Shown: one piece after another, positions 32,985-43,648 of the stretch
How the letters are laid out: every line of letters starts with the position of its first letter
How positions within the stretch are numbered: position 1 is the first letter of the stretch
NCBI GenBank assembly: GCA_902651635.1
Contig: CACRSC010000013.1
Location: forward strand, 820,887 to 884,886
Length of the DNA: 64,000 nucleotides
Direction: 5' to 3'
From: Mastigamoeba balamuthi
Lineage: Eukaryota > Evosea > Mastigamoebida > Mastigamoebidae
The notes under the pieces: generated by a model
The model's database searches: none
What the model was told of the DNA's origin: nothing
What the model saw: only the letters and a program-made list of their open reading frames with translations
Translations under genes and position numbers: made by a program

Positions 32985-33665
32985 ATGGCCCGCGTTGGCG
33001 CGCGCTCGGAAGGCGACTCTGTCCGCTTCCTGAAGTTCCGATCCGCCCTCTACGACTTCACCAACGACCTCCCCATCACCTTCGCAGTGCGCGCGCCGCG
33101 TTTGGGCTCTCCGTCTGGCCTTTCGGCCCTTCCGCCCTCCGTTGTCCTCACGTTCTCTTCTCTTCTCTTCTCTCCCCCCCCTCTCCTCATCCCACTGTCG
33201 CTGCCACAGGAGTTCCTGCACGTGTTCGAGCCGCTCGGGGACACGAGCCAGCGGCGCGACTTCTACTACGCGATGTACTCGCGCATGCAGACGGTCATGC
33301 GCCGCAACGTCCGCGAGGAGGTCCTCCAGGAGATCGTCCCGCGCCGCTCGCTCTCTGCCCCGCGCGGGCCCGCGGCCTCGTCGCCGCCCGCAGCGACGCC
33401 TGCGCCGCCGACGGGCCCGCTGGCCTTCGCCGACGGCGTGGTGGCCGAGTCGATGGCCCGGCGGGCGGCGGGCGCGCACGAGGCGGCGGCCGCAGACGAG
33501 GCCGAGGCGGCGCAGCTGGCGGCCGAGGAGGCCGCGCTCAGGGAGAGGATCGCCGAGGCCAGGGCGCGGCGCAGGGCGGCCTACGCGGCCGTCGCTGCGG
33601 CCGTCGAGAGGTCGCGCGCGCTGGCGGAGCACAAGGACGCGCAGGAGGTCCTCTCGCACTTGTAG
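32985..33665 (+). CDS. Nnf1/PMF1-like kinetochore protein (tentative)
   Basis: Two exons (32985-33086, 33210-33665) give 185 residues. The start has the layout of Nnf1/PMF1: a first helix (FLKFRSALYDF), a loop, FAEFLHVFEPL, then a helix of the type MYSRMQTVMRRNVREEVLQEI, which lines up with the IREEI helix of human PMF1. The second half, after a Pro/Ala linker, is a long coiled coil rich in Ala, Glu and Arg. Nnf1 pairs with Mis12 in the Mis12 complex that links centromeric chromatin to microtubule-binding Ndc80. A Mis12-like gene lies 17 kb downstream, which is suggestive but not proof. Other short coiled-coil families could look similar, so the name is tentative. Confidence 0.5.
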   Translation: MARVGARSEGDSVRFLKFRSALYDFTNDLPITFAVRAPRLGSPSGLSALPPSVVLTFSSLLFSPPPLLIPLSLPQEFLHVFEPLGDTSQRRDFYYAMYSRMQTVMRRNVREEVLQEIVPRRSLSAPRGPAASSPPAATPAPPTGPLAFADGVVAESMARRAAGAHEAAAADEAEAAQLAAEEAALRERIAEARARRRAAYAAVAAAVERSRALAEHKDAQEVLSHL

Positions 33666-33974
33666 AGAACGCTTGTGAGTGGCGGGACTGCCCGTTAGAA
33701 TGCAGTTGATTTTGTCATCAGGAGCGAGGGGAGGGGGCTGGCTGGGCTGGGCTGGGCTGTCGGTGTCGTCCTCGCAATCGCAGTGCGCCTTCAGGGGCGG
33801 GTGTGGTGGCTGGGGAGGTTGGGTACCGGTGCTCTCTGCGTGTGCCACCCCAGGATATTCGGGAGATACAGGGTAAAAATAGGAGCCCACGTCAGAGCTC
33901 CTATAATTAGCTCCAGAACACAAACCCCCTAGTCAACTTACAGAGGCCCTGTGCACACACTCCACCCCCGCGCC
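33666..33974. promoter_or_regulatory. 5' flank of PACRG gene
   Basis: These 309 bases lie between the Nnf1-like and PACRG genes. They hold GGATATTCGGGAGATACAGG at 33851-33870, a variant of the GATA-type element seen elsewhere, about 105-125 bases before the PACRG start. A GGCTGG repeat lies at about 33735-33760. Confidence 0.4.
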
Positions 33975-35149
33975 ATGGCCACCGAGGTGCGCCACTCCCC
34001 GCACGGCGCCTCCCCGTTGTCTGTCGCCCCTCACGTCTGCCCCTCCTCCCTCCACAGCAGCACAAAGCCCCCGTCTCGCCGCCCAAGTCGGACCCCTTCG
34101 CAGAGCGAGATATGGGTGCGCACCCACCTGTAGACCCATCCCTCCCTCCTGGGGGGCAGCGAGCGAGAACGCACTGACGAGCGAGCAGGACCCACGGAGT
34201 TCCGGCGGTTCTACGACCGCGGCGACCTGCCGATCGCTGTGCTGCACAAGGCGGGCGGCAACAAGATCCTGTGGAAGCTCCCCCTCGACAAGCTCGACTA
34301 CTCCCACTTCCTCCCGATCTTCTTCGACGGGTGCTGACCACCACCCCTCCTCTGGCCACTCCTCCCCACTGCCCAGCCGTCGCCTGCAGCACGGCCGAAG
34401 CCAAGCTCGCATCTCGGAATCGGAAAAAAACGGGGGAAAACGATGGGGGGACCCTTGCCCTGATCACCTGATCGCCTGTGTCTCACGCGATGAGCGCACA
34501 CCGGCAGGCTGAGGGAGACGAAGCAGCCGTACGAGTTCCTGGCGCGCGAGGGCGTGCAGCAGATGCTCAAGCATGGCGGACAGCGCATCCTGCCTGTCAT
34601 CCCGCAGCTGATCATCCCCATCAAAAGTGCATCTTTTTCTCCGTGTTTTCTCTGCTCCCCTCCGACGTGTCTATTAACGTCACCGAGGCGAATCTCGCGT
34701 AACTGACGTCACGGCCGAAAACCACTCCCGCAGCGGCGCTGAACACGAGGAACACACAGGTGATCTGCACCACGCTCAAGGTGCTTCAGCAGCTGGTCCT
34801 GAGCGGCGAGATGATCGGCGAGGCGCTGGTCCCTTTCTACCGCCAGATCCTCCCGATGTTCAACCTCTTCAAGACGCGCAATGGTACGCCCAGCGGTCGC
34901 CCTCTTGGCCGCGTCTGACACCGCGCTGGGGCAGTGAACCTCGGGGACAAGGTGGAGTACTCGCAGCACAAGAGAGAGAACCTGGGCGACCTGATCGAGG
35001 AGACTCTGCAGATCTTCGAGCGCCACGGAGGCGAGGACGCGTTCATCCACATCAAGTACATGATCCCCACGTACGAGAGCTGCATGCCCTACAGGGGCAC
35101 TCGCGGCGCCGCAGCGGCGGTCGCGGCAGCGGCGACCACCGGCCAGTGA
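33975..35149 (+). CDS. PACRG: PACRG, axonemal inner-junction protein
   Basis: Six exons (33975-33986, 34058-34115, 34189-34330, 34508-34626, 34734-34883, 34935-35149) give 231 residues. The core is close to animal PACRG along its length: [85 protein letters not shown] forms, with FAP20, the junction between the A and B tubules of flagellar doublets, so the organism very likely builds motile flagella. The first exon is only four codons (MATE), a micro-exon; the exon 2 acceptor is a CAGCAG tandem, so one Gln may be optional. A short Ala/Thr-rich tail is added at the end. All junctions fall in phase. Confidence 0.93.
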
Positions 35150-35383
35150 GCTCTGCCCGTCCCGTTCTGGGGAATGAGTGACTATGTTTGTTCCTTTACT
35201 CCCCTCCCCACCCAGCAGAAAGCAGTTTGACAGTACAAAGCAATCTCCCTGCCAGGTGTTTTAAAGACGAGCTCTCGTCATGGCCCGGGGGCTGCTTAGG
35301 TGGCAGATTCTCTCTGCAGTCATTTTTGCTCAGAAAACAAAGTACTCGGCACTCGACAAGCCTTCTCTTCCTTACACCAAGAA

Positions 35384-35746
35384 ATGGTCTCGGGCTTCTT
35401 CACCACGTCGTTCGCTGTGCTCGCCGCGGCCACCCTCTGCTTCGCGTCGATGTCCGAGATGTCTTCGGCCGGCAGCAACAACCTCGTCAACCCCTGTGCG
35501 GGAAATTACGAAGCAGCTCAGCGCAGATGTTGTCTCTTACTGGAGGGCCCGGTTCCAGACAGGAGCAGCTCGAGCTCGGGGTCGGGCAGCGGCAAGAGCG
35601 CACTGTCCTCTGGGTGGTGGGTGTGGGTCGTCGGGTTCGCGCTGGGCATCTGCGCCCTGGTGGTCTCGTGGGTCGGTTACGTCTCGTGGCCCGTGTTCCG
35701 CGCCCGCCTGGTGACTCGCCCCGCGTTCTGCTCTGTCTCGCCGTAG
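35384..35746 (+). CDS. Small single-pass membrane protein, unknown
   Basis: A single open frame of 120 residues. A signal peptide (MVSGFFTTSFAVLAAATLCFA) is followed by a short Cys-containing outer part, a Ser/Gly linker, and a transmembrane helix (WVWVVGFALGICALVVSWVGYV). About 20 residues remain at the cytoplasmic end. I do not recognise it. A splice near the end could change the tail, since GTGACT and a CCGTAG acceptor-like sequence bracket the last codons. It stands alone between PACRG and the sugar-isomerase gene. Confidence 0.5.
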   Translation: MVSGFFTTSFAVLAAATLCFASMSEMSSAGSNNLVNPCAGNYEAAQRRCCLLLEGPVPDRSSSSSGSGSGKSALSSGWWVWVVGFALGICALVVSWVGYVSWPVFRARLVTRPAFCSVSP

Positions 35747-35939
35747 GGGTGATCCATCCCTGCCTGAGTGCACAGTACTGTTCATCACGCGGCAATGTTC
35801 CAACAATCGCTGATACCTTCCAAAACAATTTCGTGTGCCGAGTAATACGAAGAGTAAATCCGAATTTGATTCAAACAACGGTAGTAATTGTATTCGGCAT
35901 TGAGCACGGAGTGTTTACCAGAGAGGGATGCGGTGGGTT

Positions 35940-38900
35940 TTACTTGTGCCTCCAGACGACGTCGTTGCACATGAGCTCGGCCTGGAGCTGCGCGAGGTCG
36001 GTGTTCTTGCCGATGTGCACAAACTCGACGCCCATGATGTTGCACCAGTCGCGGATGTGCTCGGCGTCGAGCTGGTAGCTGAGCACCGTGTGGTGCGCGC
36101 CGCCGGCCATGATCCAGGCCTCGGCCGAGGTGCTCAGGTCGGGCATGGGCTTCCACATGACGCGGGCGACGGGCAGCTTGGGCATGTCCTCGAACGGCGC
36201 GCAGGCCTCGACGTCGTTAACGATGACGCGGAACCTGTCGCCCATGTCGACGATGGTCGCGACGATGGCCTTGCCGGGCCCGGTGTTGAAGCAGAGCCTC
36301 GCGGGGTCCTCCTTGCCGCCGATGCCGAGCTGGTGGACCTCGACGCGCGGCCTGTCCGCGGCCAGCGAGGGGTCGACCTCGAGCATGTGCGCCCCGAGGA
36401 TGCCCTCGTTGGCGGGGTCCATGTGGTACGAGTAGTCCTCCATGAACGCCGTGCCGCCGGGCATGCCCGTGCCCATGACCTTCATCACCCTCGCGAGGGC
36501 CGCGAGCTTCCAGTCGCCCTCGGCGCCGAAGCCGTAGCCCTTGCGCATGAGGTCCTGCGCCGCGAGGCCGGGCAGCTGGCGCAGCTGCTGCAGGTCCTGG
36601 AACGTGTCGGTGAAGGCCGCGAAGCCGCCCTCGGCGAGGAACTTCTCCAGCGCGACCTGCATGCGGGCCTGGTAGCGGACCGACTCGACCTTGTTGGTGT
36701 TGTTGTCGTAGACGGCCTGGTACTCGGCCATCTTGGCGTCGATCTCCTTCTCGGTGACCTTGTCGACGACGGCGATGAGGTCGCCGATGCCGTGGCCGTT
36801 GACGCTCCACCCGAACTTGATCTCGGCCTCGACCTTGTCGCCCTCGGTCACGGCGACGTCGCGCATGTTGTCGCCGAAGCGGACGACCCTGAGCTTCCTG
36901 CTCTCGGCCGCGCCGATGGCGCTGCGCATCCAGTGCCCGATCCTCGCGCGGATCTTGGCGTCCTGCCAGTGCCCAGCGATGACCTTGCGGGCCATGCGCA
37001 GGCGGGCCCCGATGAAGCCGTGCTCCCTGTCGCCGTGGGCCGACTGGTGCAGGTTCATGTAGTCCATGTCGATGCTGCCCCACGGGATGTCGCGGAAGAA
37101 CTGCGTGTTGAAGTGCAGGTAGGGCTTCTGCAGCTTGGTCAGCCCGCTGATCCACATCTTGCTGGGGCTGAACGTGTGCATCCAGCCGATGACGCCGGCG
37201 CAGTCGGGGTCGGCGTTGGCCGCCATGAGCACCGCCGTGATGGCCGCCGAGTCGATGACGGCGTCCTTGAAGACGATCTGGCCGACGACGGCGGGGTCGG
37301 CGTTGAGCGCGTCGACGATGGTCCTGCTGTCCCTGGCGACCTGCTTGATGACCTCCTCGCCGTAGAGCGACTGCGTGCCGGTGATGAACCAGAACTTGTA
37401 GCCCTTGAGCGCGGCCGCGGGCTTGGGGACCATGTTGGACAGCAGCGGCTTGAGGTGGCGCTCGAGGATGTTGAACGTCACGCACTTCTCGACGATGGCG
37501 CGGTTGCGCTCGATGGCGTCGTAGAAGCGCGTGCCCATCTCCTTGACGGCCTTGTAGCCGAGGTGCGTCATCTGGCGCAGGCTCGGGTTGAACTTGGGGT
37601 TGGTGGGGTCGTGCGTGATGGCGTCGGCAAAGTCCTGGCCCGTGTACTTGCGCAGCTCGGCCTCGGACGGCAGCCGCGAGTGGTCGATGTCTATCACGTT
37701 GCTGTAGGGCCCGCAGAGCTCGTCGACGCGCTTCATCGCCCACAGACAGATGTCGCGGACGACCTCGACGGCCGCGGCGTCGCCGCTCAGCGAGAGCCCG
37801 ATGATCTCCTCGAGCCACGTCGTGCCCGCCGTCTTGATGTGCAGGCCCAGCCCCGTCTTGAGCAGCGCGCGGCCGATGGGCGGGTAGATCGAGAACTTGT
37901 CGCTGCCCGAGTGCACGCTCAGCTTCAGCCCCGCCGGCAGCCCGAACTCGTGCGCGCAGTGCGCGAGCACCAGCGCGTCCTCCTCGAACTCCCTGCCGAA
38001 CTGCTCCGCGTCGCCCACGTAGTCGACGCCCTTGTTGAACCGCCCGCTGAACTTGGGCGCGAACGTCTGCAGCGGCACGCCGTGCAGCGCCAGCATCTAT
38101 TCGGAGACGCAGTCAGAGGGCCGCGCTGAGGGAGGAAGGGGGGGCAGGCTTGGGGCCGCGCGTGCCTTGACGATGAAGTAGATCTGGGCGGGGGTCTGCG
38201 GCGTGGGGAACTCGTCCATCGAGACCTCGACGACGAACGGCTTGCCCTCGCGCCCAGCGAGGATGTGCTTGTAGATGTCCGACGCGGCCTCAGAAGTCGG
38301 CATGTACAGCGCGGTGAGGTGCTCGAGCTCCGTGCGCGTCATCGTCAGCGGCCTGTCGATGCCGCGGACGCTGATGCCCTGAGCCGCCAGCTCGGCGTTG
38401 TCCGCGACGAACTTGGCCACGTCCTCGGGCTTGGACTCCCTCTTCCCGATGTCTGCGAGCAGCGGAATACGTGAGACCTCCTCACACACCAGGGCTCTGG
38501 GGACGTGAGGGGGGGGGGGGGGAGGCGGCGTACAGGAGGTCACGTCGATGGTGAAGAAACTGATGGGCGGTGGGGGAAAAGCGACGGGAGAGTTTTGCAG
38601 TCAGTCAAGGAAAAGTGAAAGTCCTCGCTGGGCGGGTTTCTGAGCAACGCACTCGCAGTGCGGGATGAACGGGTCGACGTTGGCCATGCAGATGTGGTCC
38701 GCGTCGCAGAAGTAGGGGCCCTTCCAGCCGTACTGCTTCACCGCGGCGTCGGCGGCGGCCCTCGCCTTGTCGGGTGTGGAGCCGACGGTCTGCAGTTTTC
38801 CACCGCAAACTCACACGTCAGAGCGGGTCTCAAGTGCTCGGAGTGAACCCCCCAGGCTGCGGATGAGTCGGAGGGCTACTGCACCTTGTGGGCCCTGTTG

Positions 38901-39061
38901 CTCTTGTTCCAGACGGGGCAGAAGGGGACGGACGGGTAGAGGGCCTCAGCGGCGTCGAGGGCGCGCAGGAGAGCGATGCCCTGCAGGCCGGTGCGGTCGC
39001 CCAGGCCGAACGAGTACTTGGGCAGCGGCTTTACAGATGGGAGAGAGCCCAGAGAAGACAT
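35940..39061 (-). CDS. Tagaturonate epimerase / L-arabinose isomerase fusion
   Basis: Five exons (38885-39061, 38653-38789, 38534-38559, 38166-38452, 35940-38096) give 927 residues. Residues 1 to about 435 match UxaE-type tagaturonate epimerase: YSFGLGDRTGLQG, CPVWNKSNRAHK, GWKGPYFCDADHI, CDFFTIDV, KFSGRFNKGVDYVGD, LKLSVHSGSDKFSIYP, HIKTAGTTWLE. Residues about 443-927 are a full-length L-arabinose isomerase (AraA): WFITGTQSLYGEEV, the metal/catalytic regions GFGAEGDWKLAA, MEDYSYHMDPANEG, GAHMLEVDPSLA and AHHTVLS. AraA turns L-arabinose into L-ribulose; UxaE interconverts D-tagaturonate and D-fructuronate. Both are bacterial-type enzymes, here fused and interrupted by introns, including a 26-base exon and a GC-AG intron (38165, GCACGC). 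The gene is divergent from ribulokinase copy 1, the next enzyme for L-ribulose. No targeting peptide is seen, so probably cytosolic. Confidence 0.9.
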
Positions 39062-39371
39062 GGCGATTATTCCCGATGGCAGGGAAGTGTTGACTGACGA
39101 TGTGAATTTATATAAAAGAAAGTGAAGGTGGTGAGGAATTCTCTGCGGTTTTCCAAGCAGCACTGCATCGCTTAATATCTGAGAATCGCGGCACCGGAGA
39201 ATACCCGCCGATCGTGACTCAGCATCGGATAATATCTTTTATCCCAACGGCAACGAAGAATTTCACTGCACCTTGGAAGTTTTCGGGCTTTAAAAATCGC
39301 AGCCGCGGCGAAGCGGTCTAGCAAGCAGTGTACAAAAACTCTCGGCGAGTGTAAGCACGAGCAGCAGCAAG
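39062..39371. promoter_or_regulatory. Bidirectional promoter of the arabinose genes
   Basis: These 310 bases drive both the fusion isomerase (-) and ribulokinase copy 1 (+). A TATA-like TTTATATAAAAG at about 39108 lies some 50 bases before the isomerase start. The inverted repeat GGATAATATCTTTTATCC at 39227-39244 recurs, with flanking bases, at 45615-45632 upstream of ribulokinase copy 2. The 16 bases at 39064-39079, next to the isomerase start, also recur in inverted orientation at 45765-45780. Confidence 0.6.
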
Positions 39372-41247
39372 ATGGCACACAGCCTGGGGATCGACTTTGG
39401 GACGAACAGCGTGCGGGCGGTGATCGCGCGGTGCAGCGACGGGCTGGAGGTGGGGACGGGAGTGGGGTGGTACCCCAGCGGGAAGATGGGGGTGATCGTG
39501 GACGAGCGCGACCCCAACGTGGCCAGGCAGCACCCCGCCGACTACCTGTCGTCGATGACGGCGGCGGTCAAGGACGCGATCCGCGAGGCGGGCGAGGAGG
39601 TGGCCAAGTCGATCATCGGCATCGGCGTCGACGCCACGGGCTCGACCCCGGCGCCCATGGACAAGACCGGCGCGCCCCTGGCCCTGCTCCCCAAGCACAA
39701 GGACAACCCCAGCGCCATGTTGTGCGTCCTCCCTCTCTCTTTCTTCCTGGTCCTTGCTGGCTCTTGGGCTCCTTCTCTGGTCTTCCTCTCTCCCCCCACA
39801 CCGGAAGAGGACTCCTCGGCACAGGGTCTTTGGTTGCCTGTCGGTTGCTGGTTTCCTCTTGCGACACGGCACCGGCAATCGCCCGTAGCACACACTCACT
39901 CACCCTCTCCCCTCCCCTCCTCGCAGCTGGCTGTGGAAGGACCACACGGGCCACGACGAGGCAGCGGAGATCACTCGCCTGGCGGCGGCGGAGAGGCCCA
40001 AGTACCTGACGAGGTGCGGAGGGATCTACAGCGCCGAGTGGTTCTGGAGCAAGATCCTGCACTGCGCCCGCGTGGACCCCGCGACCTTTGCCGAGGCCTA
40101 CACCTGGGGCGAGCTGTCTGACTGGATCCCCAACGTCCTCATCGGCGTCAACGACGCCCACCGCATCGTCCGCAGCCGCTGCGCCGCCGGCCACAAGGCC
40201 TTCTTCAACGAGGAGTGGGGCGGCCTCCCCGACGCCGAGTTCCTCGACAAGCTCGACACCCGGCTGGGCGACATGCGCAGGCAGGGCAGGCTCTACGACC
40301 ACACCGCCTGCGCCGGCGAGAAGGCTGGCGTGCTGTGCGCCGAGTGGTCCCAGAGGTTCGGGCTGCGCGAGGGCATCCCCGTGAGCGTGGGCATCATGGA
40401 CGCCCACTCGGGCGCGCTGGGCTCGGGCGTGGCCAAGGGCCGGTTCGTCAAGATCGTGGGCACCAGCACCTGCGACATCGCCGTCTGGCCCCGCGACTCC
40501 GCGGGCCTCGAGATCCCCGGCATCTGCGGCATGGTCGACGGCAGCGTCATCCCCGGCATGCTCGGCCTCGAGGCCGGCCAGTCGGCTGTCGGTGACATCT
40601 TCAACTGGTACGTCAAGACGATGAGGCCTGGCGGCGGTGCTACGTTCGAGGACCTGATCAAGGGAGCGACGCTGTCGGCGCCCGGGCAGTCTGGCCTGCT
40701 GGCTCTGGACTGGTGGAACGGGAACAGGACTGTGCTGGTGGACCAGGTCCTGTCTGGGCTGCTGCTGGGCCAGACGCTGTCGACGTCGCCCGCCGAGATC
40801 TTCAGGGCGCTGCTCGAGTCGACTGCGTTCGGGGCGCTGGCGATCATCAACAGGTTCGTGGAGAAGGGCGTTGGGATCGACGACGTGGTCCTGTGCGGCG
40901 GCCTGGCGGAGAAGATGCCGCTGATCGTTCAGATCTACGCCGACGTGATCGGGCGCGAGATGAAGATCGCCAAGTCGTCGCAGACGTGCGCGCTGGGGGC
41001 GGCCATCGTTGGCGCCGTGGCGGGGAACGGGTTCAAGAACTGCGAGGAGGCGATCAGGGTGATGGCGGGGCTGAAGGAGACGACGTACAAGCCCAACCCC
41101 GAGGCGCAGAAGGTGTACAAGGAGCTGTTCGAGCTGTACATGACGCTGCACGACTCGTTCGGGAGGAAGGACGCGCCGGCTCAGAACCTTTACCACGTGA
41201 TGAAGAAGCTCATCGCCATCAGGGACAAGCAGCGCAACTCCAACTAA
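39372..41247 (+). CDS. L-ribulokinase (FGGY family), copy 1
   Basis: Two exons (39372-39721, 39927-41247; 205-base intron, donor GTGCGT) give 556 residues, a normal AraB length. FGGY-family features are the N-terminal nucleotide-binding motif GIDFGTNSVRAVIAR, WLWKDHTGHDEA, GIMDAHSGALGSG, STCDIAVW, and the C-terminal ALAIINRFVEKGVGIDDVVLCGG. The enzyme phosphorylates L-ribulose with ATP to L-ribulose 5-phosphate, directly after the isomerase encoded on the other side of the shared promoter. Copy 2 (43649-45524, reverse) has an identical layout, the same intron length and, as far as I can compare, only two amino-acid differences. The match stops within a few bases outside the start and stop codons. 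Confidence 0.92.
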
Positions 41248-42074
41248 ACGCTGCTGCGTTCAATACGCTGGCCTGTCGATTGCCATCCCATTTGTGTGAA
41301 CAAGAACTGTCCAAAACACAAGTAACACCTAAACAGATGATCAACAAGCTTGTTCGCCAATAAGTACTGATGTAAGTAAGATCGATGACCTCCACAGTGA
41401 GAATAATCTCTGAACATCTAAAGGGAACTGCTTCAGTCCCAACCTCTGTGGCACATTTCGCTTTTTGTGAGCCCCACACGATGTCAATACAGTCTAGTTC
41501 ACAAACCTTGCCCTCGGATCTCGAATTGAGTCTTGAGAGAGCTGAAGGGTGCTCATCGAACCTCTGATATCTCGACTAGCATGTGAACCTTCAAAATGAT
41601 GCCAGCTCGGTTGTCCTTGGGAATTTCAGCTATTCATCTCAAGTCAACATGATCTCCGCACCCCTCGCTTCATTCTCGTCTGGTGTGCTCTCCTGTTTCG
41701 GGCAGGAGCCTGGTTGTCATCCCAGTTCTGAACAGCAGGAAATGGGGTATTTGGTGTAAATGCCACGGTATGCGGGCCTTTTCGATTATGAAACTTCATT
41801 TCTTCAGTTGCTGGATACCCGATTTATCAGTTCTAAAACCGAAAGATCTTCCCGCCAGTCCGATTTCACACTTAGCCTCTCCTGCTGCACATGATTACGA
41901 TCACTCCCTCCATAGACACCCGCTCCTTTATCTCACATACCACCATTCCGATCTTCGACCGTTTTTCTGCACGTCACGGGTGTATCAACGACTTTTGAAA
42001 CTTGTAGTTCAGAACTTATTTCAGTTCACTTCAGCAAGAGCAAGCACACACCCTGACACCACACTCGCCAAACC
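41248..42074. other. Intergenic, no gene seen
   Basis: Composition is nearer to balanced. The sequence after the ribulokinase copy 1 stop does not match that after copy 2. It contains the promoter side of the first PLAC8-type gene; no coding frame is supported. Confidence 0.5.
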
Positions 42075-42545
42075 ATGTCTGATCAGTGGACCAACGGCCT
42101 CTTCAGCTGCGCGAACTTCGGCAACTGTGCGGACGCCCTCAGGGGCCCTCTCCTTCGGGAGGTCTGCGAGCTCTCTGTCACTTAATGCCCGACCCTCGCA
42201 CCATGTGCAGGCGCCTACGCCTTCTTCTGCGGCTCGTGCGCGTTCGCCTCGGCGAGGACCCGCTACGATAGCTCCAACTGGTGCCTGAACCTCACGTTCC
42301 TGACGCCTCCGCTGACCCGCAACATCATCCGCGAGGGCTACGGCATCGAAGTGCGCAGATAAAATTGAAGAACCGCCGCCCAGACCACTCTGGCCCGACA
42401 GCATAGCTCTGACCCTCTTGCTTTCCCTCAGGGCAACTGCTGCACGGACGTTCTCATCTCGTGCTGCTGCGCGCCCTGCACGGCGGCGCAGCTCCTGAAC
42501 GAGGTCGACAGCAGGGGCCCCGTCACCAGCCAGATGAAGAAGTAG
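42075..42545 (+). CDS. PLAC8-type Cys-rich small protein, A
   Basis: Three exons (42075-42126, 42211-42350, 42432-42545) give 101 residues. The protein starts MSDQWTNGLFSCANFGNC and has the Cys pattern of the PLAC8 (Cys-rich) family: an early LFSC-type motif, FCGSCAFASARTRYD, SSNWCLN, and a CCTDVLISCCCAPCTAAQ block. The family includes membrane-associated regulators of cell size and metal handling in plants and animals; the role here is unknown. Exon sizes 1 and 2 (52 and 140 bases) are identical to those of the neighbour at 42936, so the pair arose by tandem duplication. Both lie inside the inverted pair of ribulokinase genes. Confidence 0.72.
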
Positions 42546-42935
42546 GCTCAAGAGCCACAGCGTTGAGGAAAACCGCACGCCGGGTTCCTCATTGGCCGCC
42601 GACAGCGCGTCCTGGCCGCGCCGCTCCCCCCAAGCTCTGTACACTCGCTGAGGAGAAACAACAAGAGAAACGGATACTGCAATCGCATTCAACCTTGGTG
42701 CTGCAGCTGCTCAGCCCGCCCCCTCTCTTGCGGGAATCAACAGACACGTGTCTCCAATATCCAGCGGTGCGGACGTTATACATTCGTACACCATTCTTCG
42801 GTCCAATATCTTTCTTTGTTCAACCCTCTTCAGCTCAACGTCAAAGGTCTCCATATCATTGTTTTGAAATTTGCTTATCAGCTCGTTTGCAGAGTATTCT
42901 CTTAGTTCGAGTCGACCACCCTCTCGCTCGCAAAC
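42546..42935. promoter_or_regulatory. Spacer between the two PLAC8-type genes
   Basis: This 390-base spacer must carry the 3' end of gene A and the promoter of gene B. A short TC-rich part precedes gene B. Nothing else is seen. Confidence 0.4.
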
Positions 42936-43383
42936 ATGTCCTCTGAGTGGAACAGCCCCTACCTCAGTTGCCAGAGCGTCGGCAACTGTTCGCCGCATCT
43001 CCCTCACGCTCTCATCGCACTCTGACGCTGACCCCTCCCTCTCCCTACGCTGTCTCCAGGCCTCTACGGCCACTGCTGCGGGCCGTGCGCGAACGCCTCG
43101 GCAAGGACGCGCTACGACAGCTCCAACTGGTGCCTCAACTGCGTCTTCTTGTCGGGCCCCCTCACCCGCAACATCATCCGCGAGGGCTACGGGATTGAGG
43201 TACTCCCCCTTCTTTCCCCTGCTGCTCACCCGTGGATGAACTCAAAGCCTCGTGCGCCCGCAGGGCAACTGCCTCGTAGACGTGCTCCTGTCGTGCATCT
43301 GCCCGGGGATCACCACTGCCCAGCTCCTGAACGAGGTGGAGAGCAGGGGGCCCATCAAGGGGGCCGTCGAGATGCAGAAGTAA
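42936..43383 (+). CDS. PLAC8-type Cys-rich small protein, B
   Basis: Three exons (42936-42987, 43060-43199, 43264-43383) give 103 residues, paralogous to the gene at 42075. Shared features are the start (MSSEWNSPYLSCQSVGNC), ASARTRYDSSNWCLN, LTRNIIREGYGIE, and AQLLNEVESRGP near the end. The middle differs: HCCGPCAN instead of FCGSCAF. The same three-exon plan with the same phases confirms both models; intron donors are GTTCGC and GTACTC here against GTGCGG and GTGCGC in gene A. Function unknown; no signal peptide. Confidence 0.72.
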
Positions 43384-43648
43384 AAATGTGTTCCTGAGTT
43401 GACTCGATGTCGTCCAGAAGGTGTGCGGGCATGTAGAGGGTCCCTGCACGTATTCCTGCCATCCGAGTGCGCCAGGGCCTGCCATCAGTGACGCAGAGCA
43501 TCGACTCTATGCCGATCAAGGGTGAATTCAAGAAACAGAGAACAGACAGTTTGGGACAATTAACGGGTTTGTTTTGTCTATTTGTAGTTTGTTCACAAAC
43601 GGCTCGGGGGTGTGCGGATTCGGCTGTGCGGGCAGCCCGGGCATCCGC

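Noticed and set aside
35928-38129. Forward open frame of 733 codons
   Set aside because: It lies wholly antisense to the isomerase fusion, is rich in Val, Asp, Arg and His as expected from the mirrored GC-rich codons, and shows no domain.
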